DNA from: Sphingopyxis sp.
GTDB taxonomy: Bacteria > Pseudomonadota > Alphaproteobacteria > Sphingomonadales > Sphingomonadaceae
DNA: 51,596 nt
Direction of reading: 5' to 3'
Assembly (NCBI GenBank): GCA_016793775.1
Contig: JAEULK010000033.1
Coordinates: 1 to 51,596 of the forward strand
A program made the translations under genes and the position numbers. Each line of letters opens with the position of its first letter. The stretch's first letter is position 1. The notes beneath the pieces are model-generated. The model ran no database searches, was not told the origin of the DNA, and was given only the letters and a program-made list of their open reading frames with translations. Shown here in pieces: positions 29,814 to 39,139 of the stretch.

Positions 29814-30956
29814 ATGACCGAAAGTGAACAGGCGGGCGAGGAAGCGGCCCCCACCGCGACGCTGCCGCTCGACGCCTGGCACCGCGCCAAGGGCGGCCGC
29901 ATGGTCGAGTTCGCGGGCTATTGGATGCCGATCCAATATGAAGGCATCATGGCCGAACATCTGTGGGTCCGCGAAAATGCGGGGCTGTTCGACGTCAGCC
30001 ATATGGGGCAGCTGATGCTTTGGGGCGACACCGACCAAGCCGTGGCGGATGCACTCGAAGCCCTCGTGCCGGGAGACATTTCGGCTCTTAAGGCGGGACG
30101 GATGCGCTACTCGCTGCTTCTCGCGGAAGACGGCGGTATTCTTGATGACCTGATGATCACCAACGAGGGTGGCCGCTTCGGTATTGTCGTCAACGGCGCG
30201 GTGAAGTGGGACGACATCGCGCATCTTCGTGAGCATCTTCCCGACGACATCACGCTCAATCACAATGAAGACTTTGGCTTGCTCGCGCTCCAAGGCCCGA
30301 AAGCGGTCGATGCGCTCGCGCGACTGGTTCCGGAAGTGACCGGAATGGTCTTCATGCAAGCCATTGCTGCTACCTGGAACGACCACCCGATCGGCATCAG
30401 CCGGTCGGGCTACACGGGCGAGGACGGTTTCGAAATCTCGCTGCCGAACGAGGCGATGGGAGCCTTTGCCGATGCGCTCTGCGGGATGGAAGAAGTCAAA
30501 CCGATCGGCCTCGGTGCGCGCGACAGCCTGCGCCTCGAAGCGGGGCTGCCGCTCTACGGTCATGACCTCGATCCGGACATCGACCCGATCGAAGCCGACC
30601 TAGGCTTCGCAATCAGCAAACGTCGCCGCGAAGAAGGCGGCTTCCCCGGCGCCGCGCGTATCCTCGGCCATTATACCGACGGGTCCCCGCGCAAGCGCGT
30701 CGGCCTGCTCGTCGACGGCAAGCTGCCGGTGCGCGAGGGCGCCAAGCTGTTCGACGGCGAGCGCGAGATCGGCGTCGTGACGTCGGGGGGTTTCGCGCCC
30801 AGCGTCGGTGCCCCCATCGCCATGGGTTATGTTCCGCGCGATCATGCCGCCCCCGGCACCGCGATCGCCGCCGAAGTCCGCGGGAAGCGCGTGCTCTGCA
30901 CCGTGACCGCCATGCCCTTCGTTCCACACAAGTATGTCCGCAAACAGGGAGGCTGA
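29814..30956 (+). CDS. gcvT: Glycine cleavage system T protein (aminomethyltransferase)
   Basis: A 380-residue protein that transfers the methylene group from H-protein-bound aminomethyl to tetrahydrofolate, releasing ammonia. It shows MVEFAGYWMPIQYEGI, FDVSHMGQL, GYTGEDGFEIS and GLGARDSLRLEAGLPLYGHD, typical of GcvT. The ATG at 29814 follows GGGAG (29803-29807); an upstream ATG at 29757 lies at the riboswitch edge and lacks a site. Codons in about 30040-30450 use CTT, ATT, GGT and GCT more than neighbouring genes. Confidence 0.95.
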   Translation: MTESEQAGEEAAPTATLPLDAWHRAKGGRMVEFAGYWMPIQYEGIMAEHLWVRENAGLFDVSHMGQLMLWGDTDQAVADALEALVPGDISALKAGRMRYSLLLAEDGGILDDLMITNEGGRFGIVVNGAVKWDDIAHLREHLPDDITLNHNEDFGLLALQGPKAVDALARLVPEVTGMVFMQAIAATWNDHPIGISRSGYTGEDGFEISLPNEAMGAFADALCGMEEVKPIGLGARDSLRLEAGLPLYGHDLDPDIDPIEADLGFAISKRRREEGGFPGAARILGHYTDGSPRKRVGLLVDGKLPVREGAKLFDGEREIGVVTSGGFAPSVGAPIAMGYVPRDHAAPGTAIAAEVRGKRVLCTVTAMPFVPHKYVRKQGG

Positions 30957-30959
30957 CCG

Positions 30960-31331
30960 ATGCCGCGTTATTATACCGAAGAGCATGAATGGATCGACGT
31001 CGACGGCGACGTCGCGACGGTGGGCATCACCGATTTCGCGCAGGGCCAGCTCGGCGACATCGTCTTCGTCGAGGTTCCGGACACGGGCGCCGAACTGAGC
31101 CAGGGCGGCGACGCCGCGGTGGTCGAATCGGTGAAGGCCGCGAGCGACGTCTATGCCCCGGTCGATGGCGTGGTGACCGAAGGCAATGGCCAGCTCGAGG
31201 AAGACCCCGCGCTGGTCAATTCGGATCCCGAGGGCGAAGGCTGGTTCTTCCGCATGACGCTCAGCGACAAGAGTCAGCTCGACGCGCTGATGAACGCGAC
31301 GGCGTACAAGGCCTTCTGCGACGATCTTTGA
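30960..31331 (+). CDS. gcvH: Glycine cleavage system H protein
   Basis: A 123-residue lipoyl carrier that shuttles the aminomethyl group between the P, T and L proteins. The lipoylation site is Lys59 in [33 protein letters not shown] at the N-terminus and the [11 protein letters not shown] segment are conserved. It starts 3 bp after the gcvT stop with GGGAGG upstream. Confidence 0.96.
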   Translation: MPRYYTEEHEWIDVDGDVATVGITDFAQGQLGDIVFVEVPDTGAELSQGGDAAVVESVKAASDVYAPVDGVVTEGNGQLEEDPALVNSDPEGEGWFFRMTLSDKSQLDALMNATAYKAFCDDL

Positions 31332-31336
31332 TCATG

Positions 31337-31440
31337 ACTCCCCTCCCGCAAGCGGGAGGGGTCGGGGGTGGGCCTGAATGGTCGTGCTCACCTCTGCGGC
31401 CATGCCCACCCCCAGCCCCTCCCGCCTGCGGGAGGGGGGA
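31337..31440. repeat. Double palindrome (CCCCTCCCGC/GCGGGAGGGG type) between gcvH and gcvPA
   Basis: Two palindromes, CCCTCCCGC-AA-GCGGGAGGG (31341-31360) and CCCCTCCCGC-CT-GCGGGAGGGG (31416-31437), are joined to GGGGGTGGGC/GCCCACCCCC arms. The whole 104-bp unit is itself an inverted repeat. This repeat type is common in alphaproteobacteria. Its right end supplies GGGAGGGGGGAG immediately before gcvPA. Confidence 0.85.
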
Positions 31441-31449
31441 GATAGTGAA

Positions 31450-32808
31450 ATGCGTTACCTCCCGCTCATCGCCGACGACCGTTCGGCCATGCTGGCCACC
31501 ATCGGCGCCGCGACGATCGACGATCTGTTCGTCGATGTCCCCGCCGAAGCCCGGCTCGATGGCCCGATCGCCGATTTGCCCGCCCACGCCAGCGAACTCG
31601 CGGTCGAGCGCCACATGGGGGCGCTGGCGCGCCGCAATCGCGCGGCGGGTGACGGACCCTTCTTCCTCGGCGCGGGCGCGTATCGCCACCATGTACCCGC
31701 CAGCGTCGACCATCTGATCCAGCGCGGCGAGTTCCTGACCGCCTACACCCCCTACCAGCCCGAAATCGCGCAGGGCACGCTGCAGATGCTGTTCGAATTC
31801 CAGACGCAGGTCGCGCGGCTGTTCGGCACCGACGTCGCCAACGCCTCGATGTACGATGGTTCGACCGCCTGCTGGGAAGCGATCGTCATGGCGCGGCGTA
31901 TCACCAGGCGCGGCAAGGCTTTGCTCTCGACCGGTCTCCACCCGCATTACCGCAGCGTCGCGCGGACGATGGCGAAATATACCGGCGATACCCTTGTGGA
32001 TGCCGATCCCGAACTCGTCCCCGGCACCGACTGGGCCGATCTCGCGGCGGCGGTCGACAAGGACGTGAGCTGCGTCGTCGTCCAATATCCCGACATTCTC
32101 GGCCGCATCGACGATATGAGCGCGCTGGCATCTGCCTGTCAGGCGGCGGGGGCGTTGCTGATCGCGGTGGTCACCGAACCCGTCGCGCTGGGTGTGATCA
32201 AATCGCCCGGCGAAATGGGCGCCGACATCGTCGTGGGCGAGGGGCAGTCGATCGGCGTCGGCCTGCAATTCGGCGGGCCTTATGTGGGACTGTTTGCCTG
32301 CAAGGCGAAATATGTCCGCCAGATGCCGGGGCGGCTGTGCGGCGAGACGGTCGACGCCAATGGCAAGCGCGGCTTCGTGCTGACGCTGTCGACGCGCGAG
32401 CAGCATATCCGCCGCGAAAAGGCGACGAGCAATATCTGCACGAACTCGGGGCTTTGTGCGCTGGCCTTCAGCATCCATATGACGTTGCTGGGCGAAGCGG
32501 GGTTGCGCGGGCTGGCGTCGATCAACCATGCCGGCGCTCATGTTGCTGCAAGCCGCTTGGCCGACGTTCCGGGCGTGTCCGTTCTCAACAATGGCTATTT
32601 CAACGAATTCACCTTGTTGCTTCCGCGTGAAGCGCGGCCCGTCGTCCATGAACTGGCGGAGCGTGACATTTTGGGCGGGGTCTCCTTGGGGCGGCTCTAT
32701 CCGGGTAATGCTGCGCTCGCGAATGGCCTCGTCGTGGCTGTGACGGAAACAACGACCGAGGCGGATGTGGCGGCCTTTGCCGCCGCGCTGAAGGAGGTGC
32801 TGGCATGA
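31450..32808 (+). CDS. gcvPA: Glycine dehydrogenase (decarboxylating) subunit 1
   Basis: A 452-residue N-terminal half of the split P-protein, which decarboxylates glycine together with Gcv[21 protein letters not shown] opens the protein, and [20 protein letters not shown] and [14 protein letters not shown] are hallmark motifs. The ATG is chosen because the in-frame extension upstream is read through the palindromic repeat. The ribosome-binding GGGAGG lies in that repeat. Codon use changes near 32530-32808. It overlaps gcvPB by ATGA. Confidence 0.95.
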   Translation: MRYLPLIADDRSAMLATIGAATIDDLFVDVPAEARLDGPIADLPAHASELAVERHMGALARRNRAAGDGPFFLGAGAYRHHVPASVDHLIQRGEFLTAYTPYQPEIAQGTLQMLFEFQTQVARLFGTDVANASMYDGSTACWEAIVMARRITRRGKALLSTGLHPHYRSVARTMAKYTGDTLVDADPELVPGTDWADLAAAVDKDVSCVVVQYPDILGRIDDMSALASACQAAGALLIAVVTEPVALGVIKSPGEMGADIVVGEGQSIGVGLQFGGPYVGLFACKAKYVRQMPGRLCGETVDANGKRGFVLTLSTREQHIRREKATSNICTNSGLCALAFSIHMTLLGEAGLRGLASINHAGAHVAASRLADVPGVSVLNNGYFNEFTLLLPREARPVVHELAERDILGGVSLGRLYPGNAALANGLVVAVTETTTEADVAAFAAALKEVLA

Positions 32809-34400
32809 CCGCGCTCAACGCATCCGGCTGGCGGCCCGAAATGAACGCGGGCGGAGCCGACGACAGCGCGACTTTCACCGGAAATCGCGCGCTGATGCTC
32901 GAAGAACCACTGATCTTCGAGATCGGTTCGACCGAGACCACCGGCGTCGATTTCGATTCTGTCGTGATTGGTCGTCCGCAGGTCGGGAACCTGTATCGGG
33001 ACGACCCCATCGGTCTGCCGGGCCTGTCCGAAGGCGAGACGGTCCGCCACTACACCCGCCTGTCGCGCCAGAATTACGCCATCGACCTCGGCCTCTTCCC
33101 GCTTGGAAGCTGCACGATGAAGCACAATCCGCGCCTCAACGAAAAGGTCGCGCGGATGCCGGGCTTTGCCGACATCCACCCGCTGCAGCCGCAGGAAACG
33201 GTGCAGGGCGCGCTTGCGGTCATCAACGAGCTCGCGATCTGGCTGATCAAGCTGACCGGCATGCACGGCGTCGCGATGACGCCCAAGGCGGGCGCGCATG
33301 GCGAGCTGTGCGGCATCCTCTGCATCAAGGCGGCCTTGGAAGCGCGCGGTGAGGATCGGCGCGTGCTGCTCGTCCCCGAAAGCGCGCACGGGACGAACCC
33401 CGCGACCGCGGCCTTCGCGGGCTTCCGCGTCGAGGATATTCCCGCGACCCCCGAAGGCCGCGTCGACCTCGAAGCGCTGAAAGCGCGCCTCGGTCCCGAC
33501 GTCGCGGGGGTGATGATCACCAACCCCAACACCTGCGGCCTGTTCGAGCGTGACATGAAGGCGATCTCGGACGCGGTGCATGCGGCGGGCGGTTATGTCT
33601 ATTGCGACGGCGCCAATTTCAACGCGATCGTCGGCAAGGTGCGCCCCGGCGACCTCGGCGTCGATGCGATGCACATCAATTTGCACAAGACCTTCTCGAC
33701 CCCGCATGGCGGCGGCGGGCCCGGCTCGGGTCCCGTCGTGCTGTCGGAGGCGCTCGCGCCCTTCGGTCCGATCCCCTATGCGGCGCGCTACGCCGATGGG
33801 TCGTTCAAGCTGGTCGAGGAGGAAAGCGCGGGCGCCGAGCATCCCGACACCTTCGGCCGCATGACCGCCTTCCACGGCCAGATGGGCATGTTCACCCGGG
33901 CGCTGACCTATATGCTCAGCCACGGCGCCGACGGGCTGAAGCAGGTCGCCGAGGATGCGGTGCTCAACGCCAACTATATCCTGCGCAGCCTCGACGATGT
34001 GCTCGAAGCGCCCTTCGGCGGCTCGGGCCCGTGCATGCATGAGGCGCTGTTTACCGACAATGGCCTCGCCGAGGGTTTCTCGACGCTCGATATTGCCAAG
34101 GGGATCATCGACGAGGGTTATCATCCGATGACGGTCTATTTCCCGCTCGTCGTCCATGGTGCGATGTTGATCGAACCGACCGAGACCGAGTCGAAAGCGG
34201 TGCTAGACCAGTTCATCGGGGCGCTGCGCAGCGTCGCGCTGCGGGCGAAGCAGGGGGATCCGGCGCTGAAATCGGCGCCGCATTTCGCCCCGCGCGCGCG
34301 GCTCGACGAAACGCGCGCGGCGCGTAACCCGATCCTCAGCTGGTCCGAACCCGCGGTCGCGCCGGGCGAACCGTCGCTGAGCGAACTCGGCGGCAGCTGA
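32805..34400 (+). CDS. gcvPB: Glycine dehydrogenase (decarboxylating) subunit 2
   Basis: A 531-residue PLP-bearing half of the split P-protein. The Schiff-base Lys295 is in [20 protein letters not shown]. Also conserved are [14 protein letters not shown], the [13 protein letters not shown] segment and [11 protein letters not shown]. The first 70 codons share the distinct codon use of the gcvPA 3' end. The split arrangement is usual for many proteobacteria outside the E. coli group. Confidence 0.96.
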   Translation: MTALNASGWRPEMNAGGADDSATFTGNRALMLEEPLIFEIGSTETTGVDFDSVVIGRPQVGNLYRDDPIGLPGLSEGETVRHYTRLSRQNYAIDLGLFPLGSCTMKHNPRLNEKVARMPGFADIHPLQPQETVQGALAVINELAIWLIKLTGMHGVAMTPKAGAHGELCGILCIKAALEARGEDRRVLLVPESAHGTNPATAAFAGFRVEDIPATPEGRVDLEALKARLGPDVAGVMITNPNTCGLFERDMKAISDAVHAAGGYVYCDGANFNAIVGKVRPGDLGVDAMHINLHKTFSTPHGGGGPGSGPVVLSEALAPFGPIPYAARYADGSFKLVEEESAGAEHPDTFGRMTAFHGQMGMFTRALTYMLSHGADGLKQVAEDAVLNANYILRSLDDVLEAPFGGSGPCMHEALFTDNGLAEGFSTLDIAKGIIDEGYHPMTVYFPLVVHGAMLIEPTETESKAVLDQFIGALRSVALRAKQGDPALKSAPHFAPRARLDETRAARNPILSWSEPAVAPGEPSLSELGGS

Positions 34401-34957
34401 GGCCTCTCGCCTCTTCGCCGCCCGGCGACGAAGGGGCAGGACGTGCCGCACAGGAAATTCTGGCGGAGGGCTGGCGCGTCCTCGCCTATAAGCGGCTGAC
34501 GCGCGCCGAGGGGGCGGTCGACAGCGGGTTTCGCGCGCTCGGCCTGCCCGATGCGGCGGTATGGCGCGGGCCAGCATCGGCCGATGCGCTGGACACGATG
34601 CTGGCCGCCGAACGCGCCTTCGCGGCCAAGGCGCAGGTCGTCGGCGTGGGACCGGCCTTCGCCGAATATGGCCGCACCGACGCGATCAACCTGGGTCCCG
34701 GCGCGGGCTTTACCGAAGGCGTCGCCGCCATCGCCGCGGGTTTCGATCCCGAACCCGAACCCGGAAGGGCGATCGACTGGGGTCCGGACTTCGGGCTGGT
34801 CGCGCCGTCGGGCGACCTTGGCGTCAGCTTCGGTCGCATCACGCCGAAACAACGGCCTGCCGGCCTCGCGCCCGACGCGCCGATCCCCGCTTCGCCCTTT
34901 TTCACCATCTGGCACCGCGATTCGCCGGACAGCCCCTGGCGCTATATCGCCGAATAG
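34397..34957 (+). CDS. NTF2-like (DUF4440/SnoaL-type) protein, start uncertain or 5' truncated
   Basis: The open frame codes a coherent protein back to the gcvPB stop: AAQEILAEGWRVLAYKRLTR, ERAFAAKAQVVGVGPAFAEY, PSGDLGVSFGRI and FFTIWHRDSPDSPWRYIAE are typical of the DUF4440/SnoaL cone fold. No ATG, GTG or TTG exists in this frame before the ATG at 34598, which would remove about a third of the domain. A CTG at 34397 overlaps the gcvPB stop, like the ATGA overlaps nearby. Relatives usually carry a signal peptide, absent here. It is either a CTG-started gene or a truncated copy. Function unknown. Confidence 0.55.
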   Translation: MRPLASSPPGDEGAGRAAQEILAEGWRVLAYKRLTRAEGAVDSGFRALGLPDAAVWRGPASADALDTMLAAERAFAAKAQVVGVGPAFAEYGRTDAINLGPGAGFTEGVAAIAAGFDPEPEPGRAIDWGPDFGLVAPSGDLGVSFGRITPKQRPAGLAPDAPIPASPFFTIWHRDSPDSPWRYIAE

Positions 34958-35026
34958 CCGGTCCGGCGTGGCATTTCCCGGTCTTGGCGCTATGACACCG
35001 GAGCGTCAGGACAGCGGGGAGAGGCT

Positions 35027-35182
35027 ATGACAAGCGGACAGGAGCGGCTCGACGCCTTCACCGACGCCGTGCCTTTCAAGCCGATCGTCGATGCGACGCT
35101 GCCGCTTTCGATCGGCCTCTTCACCTCGCACCATCATTGGGCAGAGCCCGCCGAACCAACCAAGACAGGGAATGAGACATGA
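35027..35182 (+). CDS. Predicted 51-residue protein upstream of the ABA4-like gene
   Basis: A short frame translated as [20 protein letters not shown], then a hydrophobic stretch (about residues 21-33) and a His-rich [13 protein letters not shown] tail. The site GGGGAGAGG lies 3 nt before the ATG, and its stop overlaps the next start (ATGA, 35179-35182), as in the coupled genes nearby. No family is recognised. Codon composition matches the neighbours. It could be a real small protein or a leader that couples translation of the membrane gene. Confidence 0.5.
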   Translation: MTSGQERLDAFTDAVPFKPIVDATLPLSIGLFTSHHHWAEPAEPTKTGNET

Positions 35183-35628
35183 GCTGGGACACACTGTTTT
35201 TGCTGGCCAATTATTGGGCGTTCATCGGGTGGATCGCGCTCGCCTTCCTGCCGCGCGGGCCGAAGATATTGGCGCTGATCCTTTATGCCGGGGTGTTCCT
35301 GCTCAGCCTCGCCTATGCCGTGCTGCTGGTCGGTTTCCTGACCGGCACGATCGATCCGGGCGGACCCGGGGGCGGCAGTTTCACGACGCTCGCCGGGGTC
35401 ATGAAGCTGTTCGCGAGCCCCGGCGGCACGACGCTGGGCTGGATCCATTATCTGGCGTTCGACCTGTTCACCGGCCTGTGGATCGCGCGCGACGCCGACA
35501 ACAAGGGCTTCGGCCGCATCGTGCAAATCCCCTTCCTGGTCCTGACGCTGATGGTCGGCCCGGTCGGCCTGCTCGCCTGGCTGATCGTCCGCGAACGCCG
35601 CGCGCGGGCGCAGGCCAAGGCGCGGTGA
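35179..35628 (+). CDS. ABA4-like membrane protein
   Basis: A 149-residue protein with four predicted helices (about 5-22, 28-52, 92-108, 115-138). [19 protein letters not shown] and the [18 protein letters not shown] region are the signature of the ABA4-like family (PF14108, formerly DUF4281), named after a plant protein needed for neoxanthin formation. The bacterial role is not established; a link to carotenoids in a pigmented sphingomonad is possible but not shown here. Confidence 0.88.
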   Translation: MSWDTLFLLANYWAFIGWIALAFLPRGPKILALILYAGVFLLSLAYAVLLVGFLTGTIDPGGPGGGSFTTLAGVMKLFASPGGTTLGWIHYLAFDLFTGLWIARDADNKGFGRIVQIPFLVLTLMVGPVGLLAWLIVRERRARAQAKAR

Positions 35629-36260
35629 CGGCGAGGCCCTGGATGCCGGGCGACGGCGGCGGCGCGGCCAAACGTCATGCCCCGGCGACGCTGCGCAACC
35701 GCGATGCGATCGTCGCGGTGCTGGCCGACTGGCTGCCGGCATCGGGCACCATCCTGGAGGTGGCCAGCGGTTCGGGTGAGCATGTGGTGCATTTCGCCGC
35801 CGCCTTTCCGCAACTCGACTGGCAGCCGAGCGATCCCGATCCCGCCGGTCTCGCGTCGATCGAGGCTCGGCGCGCCGATGCGGCGCTGCCCAATGTCGCG
35901 CCGCCGCTGGCGCTCGATGCCGCCGCGCGCGACTGGCCGGTGGACAGTGTCGATGCGATCCTTTGCATCAACATGGTGCATATCAGCCCCTGGGCCGCGA
36001 CGGTCGGGCTGTTCGCGGGCGCGGTGCGGCTGCTCGCGCTCGGGGCGCCGTTGATCCTCTATGGTCCCTATTTCGATCCCGGGGTCGCGACCGCCGACAG
36101 CAATCTGGCGTTCGACGCCAGTCTGCGCGCGCGCGATCCCGCCTGGGGCCTGCGCGATCTCCACGCGGTGAGGTCGGCGGCGAGCGAGACGGGCCTCGCC
36201 TTTGCCGAGCGGCGCGCGATGCCCGCGAACAATCTGATGCTGCTCTTTCGCAGACCCTGA
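35625..36260 (+). CDS. DUF938 SAM-dependent methyltransferase-like protein
   Basis: A 211-residue class I methyltransferase-like protein. [18 protein letters not shown], the SAM loop [16 protein letters not shown], and the [17 protein letters not shown] region are typical of DUF938 (PF06080). The substrate is unknown. The GTG start overlaps the ABA4-like stop; an internal ATG at 35643 is an alternative. Confidence 0.85.
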   Translation: MTARPWMPGDGGGAAKRHAPATLRNRDAIVAVLADWLPASGTILEVASGSGEHVVHFAAAFPQLDWQPSDPDPAGLASIEARRADAALPNVAPPLALDAAARDWPVDSVDAILCINMVHISPWAATVGLFAGAVRLLALGAPLILYGPYFDPGVATADSNLAFDASLRARDPAWGLRDLHAVRSAASETGLAFAERRAMPANNLMLLFRRP

Positions 36261-36360
36261 CAGGTCCGACCGGCGCGGAACTGCGGGATTGCATCGCGCG
36301 CGCCTTGTCCGCAAGATGGCGGCGACACGAAGCTGGCAAAGCCACGCCCGGGAGAGAATG

Positions 36361-37920
36361 ATGAACGATATGTCGCCGCCGCATCTGAGCTTCGACCAGT
36401 TTTTGCGCCATTGGGCGGCGGTGGTGCCGGGCCGCACCGCGCTGACCGAGGAAGACCGCGAATATGATTTCGCGGCGCTCGACCGGATCACCGCCAAGGT
36501 CGCGGGGATGCTGGCCGACATGGGCCTCGTCAAGGGCGACCGCATCGCGTGGATCGGCAAGAACAGCGACCTTTATGTCGTGCTGTTCTTCGGCGCGGCG
36601 CGGCTCGGGGTGGTGATGGTGCCTATCGGCTGGCGGCTGGCGGGTGAGGAATGGGCCTATATCGTCAACGATACGCGCGCCAAGGCGCTGTTCACCGGGC
36701 CGGGCTTCGCCGAGCCGGTCGCGGCGATCCGCGGATCGCTGGCGCATGTCGAACGGGTCGTGGGTGTCGACGACGCCTGGGCGCGGATCGATGCCGCGGA
36801 CGTCCGCGACTTTGAACCGTCGGGCGCTGACGAGGCGGTGCTCCAGCTCTATACCAGCGGCACCACCGGCAAGCCCAAGGGCGCGGTGCTGTCCAACCGC
36901 AACCTGTTCGGGCTGCGCCTGCCCAATCTGGAGGGCGGCGAGCCGTGGACCAGATGGGACGATGACGAGGGCGTGCTCGTCGCGATGCCCTGCGCGCATA
37001 TCGGCGGCACCGGGCTCAACGTCATGGCGCTCGCGGCGGGGGTGGGTAGCCATGTGCTCGCCGAATTCGACACCGGCCGCGTGCTCGACCTGGTCCAGCA
37101 GGGGCGGATCACGCGTTTCTTCATGGTGCCCGCCGCGCTCCACCTGCTGCTCCAGAACCCGCGCTGCGCCGAAACCGATTTCAGCCGGCTCAAATATATC
37201 CTCTATGGCGCCGCGCCGATCCCGCTCGAACTGTTGCGCGCGTGCATCCAGACGTTCGGCGCCGACTTCATCCAGGCTTATGGCATGACCGAGACGACGG
37301 GCACCGTCATCATGCTGCCGCCCGAGGATCACGACCCGGAAGGCAATGCGCGCATGCGCTCGGCAGGCCGGCCGATGAAGGGGGTCGAGGTGCGCATCGT
37401 CGACGGCGACGGCAACGATGTGGCGGCCGGCGACGTGGGCGAGATCATCACCCGCTCGTCGAACAATATGCTGGGCTATTGGAACCTGCCCGAAGCGACG
37501 GCGTCGACGCTCGATAGCGACGGTTGGGTCCACACCGGCGACGCCGGCTATATGGACGGCGACGGTTATGTCTTCATCCACGACCGGATGAAGGACATGA
37601 TCATTTCGGGCGGCGAAAATGTCTATCCCGCCGAGGTCGAAAGCGCGATCTTCGGCCATCCGCAGGTGCTCGAAGTCGCGGTGATCGGCATCCCCGACGA
37701 TAAATGGGGCGAGACGGTGAAGGCGGTCGTCGTCCCCAAGCCCGGCGAGGAGGTCGATCCCGCGAGCGTCATCGCCTGGGCCCGCGAACGCATCGCGCCG
37801 TACAAGGTGCCCAAATCGGTCGATGTGATCGCGGCGTTGCCGCGCAACGCCAGCGGCAAGATCCTGCGCAAGGATCTGCGCGCGCCCTATTGGGAAGGGC
37901 GCGAGCGGATGGTGAATTGA
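36361..37920 (+). CDS. Fatty-acid/acyl-CoA ligase (AMP-forming)
   Basis: A 519-residue adenylate-forming enzyme (ANL superfamily). The phosphate-binding loop LYTSGTTGKPKGA (from Tyr164), QAYGMTETTG, and the hinge HDRMKDMIISGGENVYPAE lead to the catalytic Lys500 in PRNASGKILRKDL. It would activate a carboxylic acid to the acyl-CoA; the acid is not predictable. ATG codons lie at 36358 and 36361, and GGGAGAG immediately upstream suits the second. Confidence 0.9.
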   Translation: MNDMSPPHLSFDQFLRHWAAVVPGRTALTEEDREYDFAALDRITAKVAGMLADMGLVKGDRIAWIGKNSDLYVVLFFGAARLGVVMVPIGWRLAGEEWAYIVNDTRAKALFTGPGFAEPVAAIRGSLAHVERVVGVDDAWARIDAADVRDFEPSGADEAVLQLYTSGTTGKPKGAVLSNRNLFGLRLPNLEGGEPWTRWDDDEGVLVAMPCAHIGGTGLNVMALAAGVGSHVLAEFDTGRVLDLVQQGRITRFFMVPAALHLLLQNPRCAETDFSRLKYILYGAAPIPLELLRACIQTFGADFIQAYGMTETTGTVIMLPPEDHDPEGNARMRSAGRPMKGVEVRIVDGDGNDVAAGDVGEIITRSSNNMLGYWNLPEATASTLDSDGWVHTGDAGYMDGDGYVFIHDRMKDMIISGGENVYPAEVESAIFGHPQVLEVAVIGIPDDKWGETVKAVVVPKPGEEVDPASVIAWARERIAPYKVPKSVDVIAALPRNASGKILRKDLRAPYWEGRERMVN

Positions 37921-37944
37921 GCCGATTGCGGCTAGGCCCTGCCG

Positions 37945-38718
37945 ATGCGGTCGCTCCGATTCCTGCTCGCCCTGCTGCTCGCCAGCCTGCCCTCTCCGTC
38001 GATCGCGGTCGAGGAGGCGGCAGCGCCGCAGCCGCAGGTGGTGATGATCGAAACCGATCCCTGGTTGATGGTCATCGGATCGGATTCGCCCGCCTTCGCG
38101 CTCTACGACAATGGCGACGTCATTTATCAGCGGAAGGACGGCTATCGCTTCGTGCATCTCGATGCGGCGGCGCGCGACACGCTGCTGGCGTCGATGAACC
38201 TTGCCGACGCCGCGGTACACCAGGGCAATATCGAAACCACCGACGCGACCGACCAGCCCGAAAATCTGTTCTTCGTCTTTGACAGCGAACGGCCCTGGGG
38301 GCTGCGCGTCTATGGCGGGATGGCGCCGTCGGGCACCGAGCGCGACGGCCTGCCGGTCGAGTCCCCGGTCCCCGCCGCGGTCCAGCGGCTTTACGATAGG
38401 ATGGCGAACTTCGACCGCGCCGATGCGACGGCGTGGCTGCCCGCGAAGGTCGAGGTGATGATCTGGTCCTATGACTATGCGCCCGCTCCGTCGATCCAGT
38501 GGCCGGCGGGCTGGCCCGGTCTCGACGATGCCGGTACGCGCAAACGCGCCGACGACAGCTACAGCCTCTATGTGCCCTCGGCGATGCTGCCGCAGCTTCG
38601 CGCGTTTTTGGCGACGCGCAACGAACGCGGCGCGGTCGAGATCGGGGGCAAGAAATGGGCGGTCTCGCTGCGTTATCCCTTCCCGGGTGAAGAAAAATGG
38701 ATGGGCGGCGGTGAGTGA
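37945..38718 (+). CDS. Secreted protein of unknown function
   Basis: A 257-residue protein with a clear signal peptide (MRSLRFLLALLLASLPSPSI, cleavage near residue 21-25). The mature part has no recognised domain; it shows alternating beta-like segments and several Trp/Tyr residues (QWPAGWPGLDDAG, YPFPGEEKW). Expected in the periplasm or outer membrane. It overlaps the next gene by 8 bp, so the two are probably co-expressed. Confidence 0.75.
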   Translation: MRSLRFLLALLLASLPSPSIAVEEAAAPQPQVVMIETDPWLMVIGSDSPAFALYDNGDVIYQRKDGYRFVHLDAAARDTLLASMNLADAAVHQGNIETTDATDQPENLFFVFDSERPWGLRVYGGMAPSGTERDGLPVESPVPAAVQRLYDRMANFDRADATAWLPAKVEVMIWSYDYAPAPSIQWPAGWPGLDDAGTRKRADDSYSLYVPSAMLPQLRAFLATRNERGAVEIGGKKWAVSLRYPFPGEEKWMGGGE

Positions 38719-39139
38719 GGCTACGCGCGACGACGCCGAACTGACCGGCACGTGCCTGTGCGGCGATGCCGGATGGACGCTCGCCGGCGATCCCGGCTCG
38801 ATCACCGCGTGCAATTGTACGCTATGCCGACGCTACGGTGCGCTCTGGGCCTATGACTATGAGAACGAACGCATCCGGCCGCGCGGCGCAACCACGAGTT
38901 TCGCGCGCCGCGGCAAGGCCGATCCGGCGCTCGAAATCCATTTCTGTCCGAGCTGCGGCTGCCTGCTGCTCTGGCGCGGCCTGCGGCTGGACGAGGACGG
39001 GCGCCGCCGCATGGCGGTCAATATCCGGATGGCCGATCCCGACGCGGTCGCGGCCTTGCCGATCGATCATTTCGACGGGCTGGACAGTTTCGACGATCTG
39101 CCGTCCGACGGCCGCTGCGTGCGCGATATGTGGTTCTGA
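38711..39139 (+). CDS. GFA (Mss4-like, zinc-binding) family protein
   Basis: A 142-residue protein. Cysteine pairs CLCG, CNCTLC and CPSCGC match the zinc-binding pattern of the GFA/CENP-V family (PF04828, Mss4-like fold). The name comes from glutathione-dependent formaldehyde activation, but most members have no proven reaction. The GTG overlaps the preceding stop. The stop codon abuts that of the convergent SDR gene (TGATCA). Confidence 0.88.
   Translation: MSEATRDDAELTGTCLCGDAGWTLAGDPGSITACNCTLCRRYGALWAYDYENERIRPRGATTSFARRGKADPALEIHFCPSCGCLLLWRGLRLDEDGRRRMAVNIRMADPDAVAALPIDHFDGLDSFDDLPSDGRCVRDMWF

Noticed and set aside
35983-38814. 943-codon minus-strand frame opposite the acyl-CoA ligase
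   Set aside because: Shadow of the ligase and its neighbours; no ribosome-binding site or recognisable domain.
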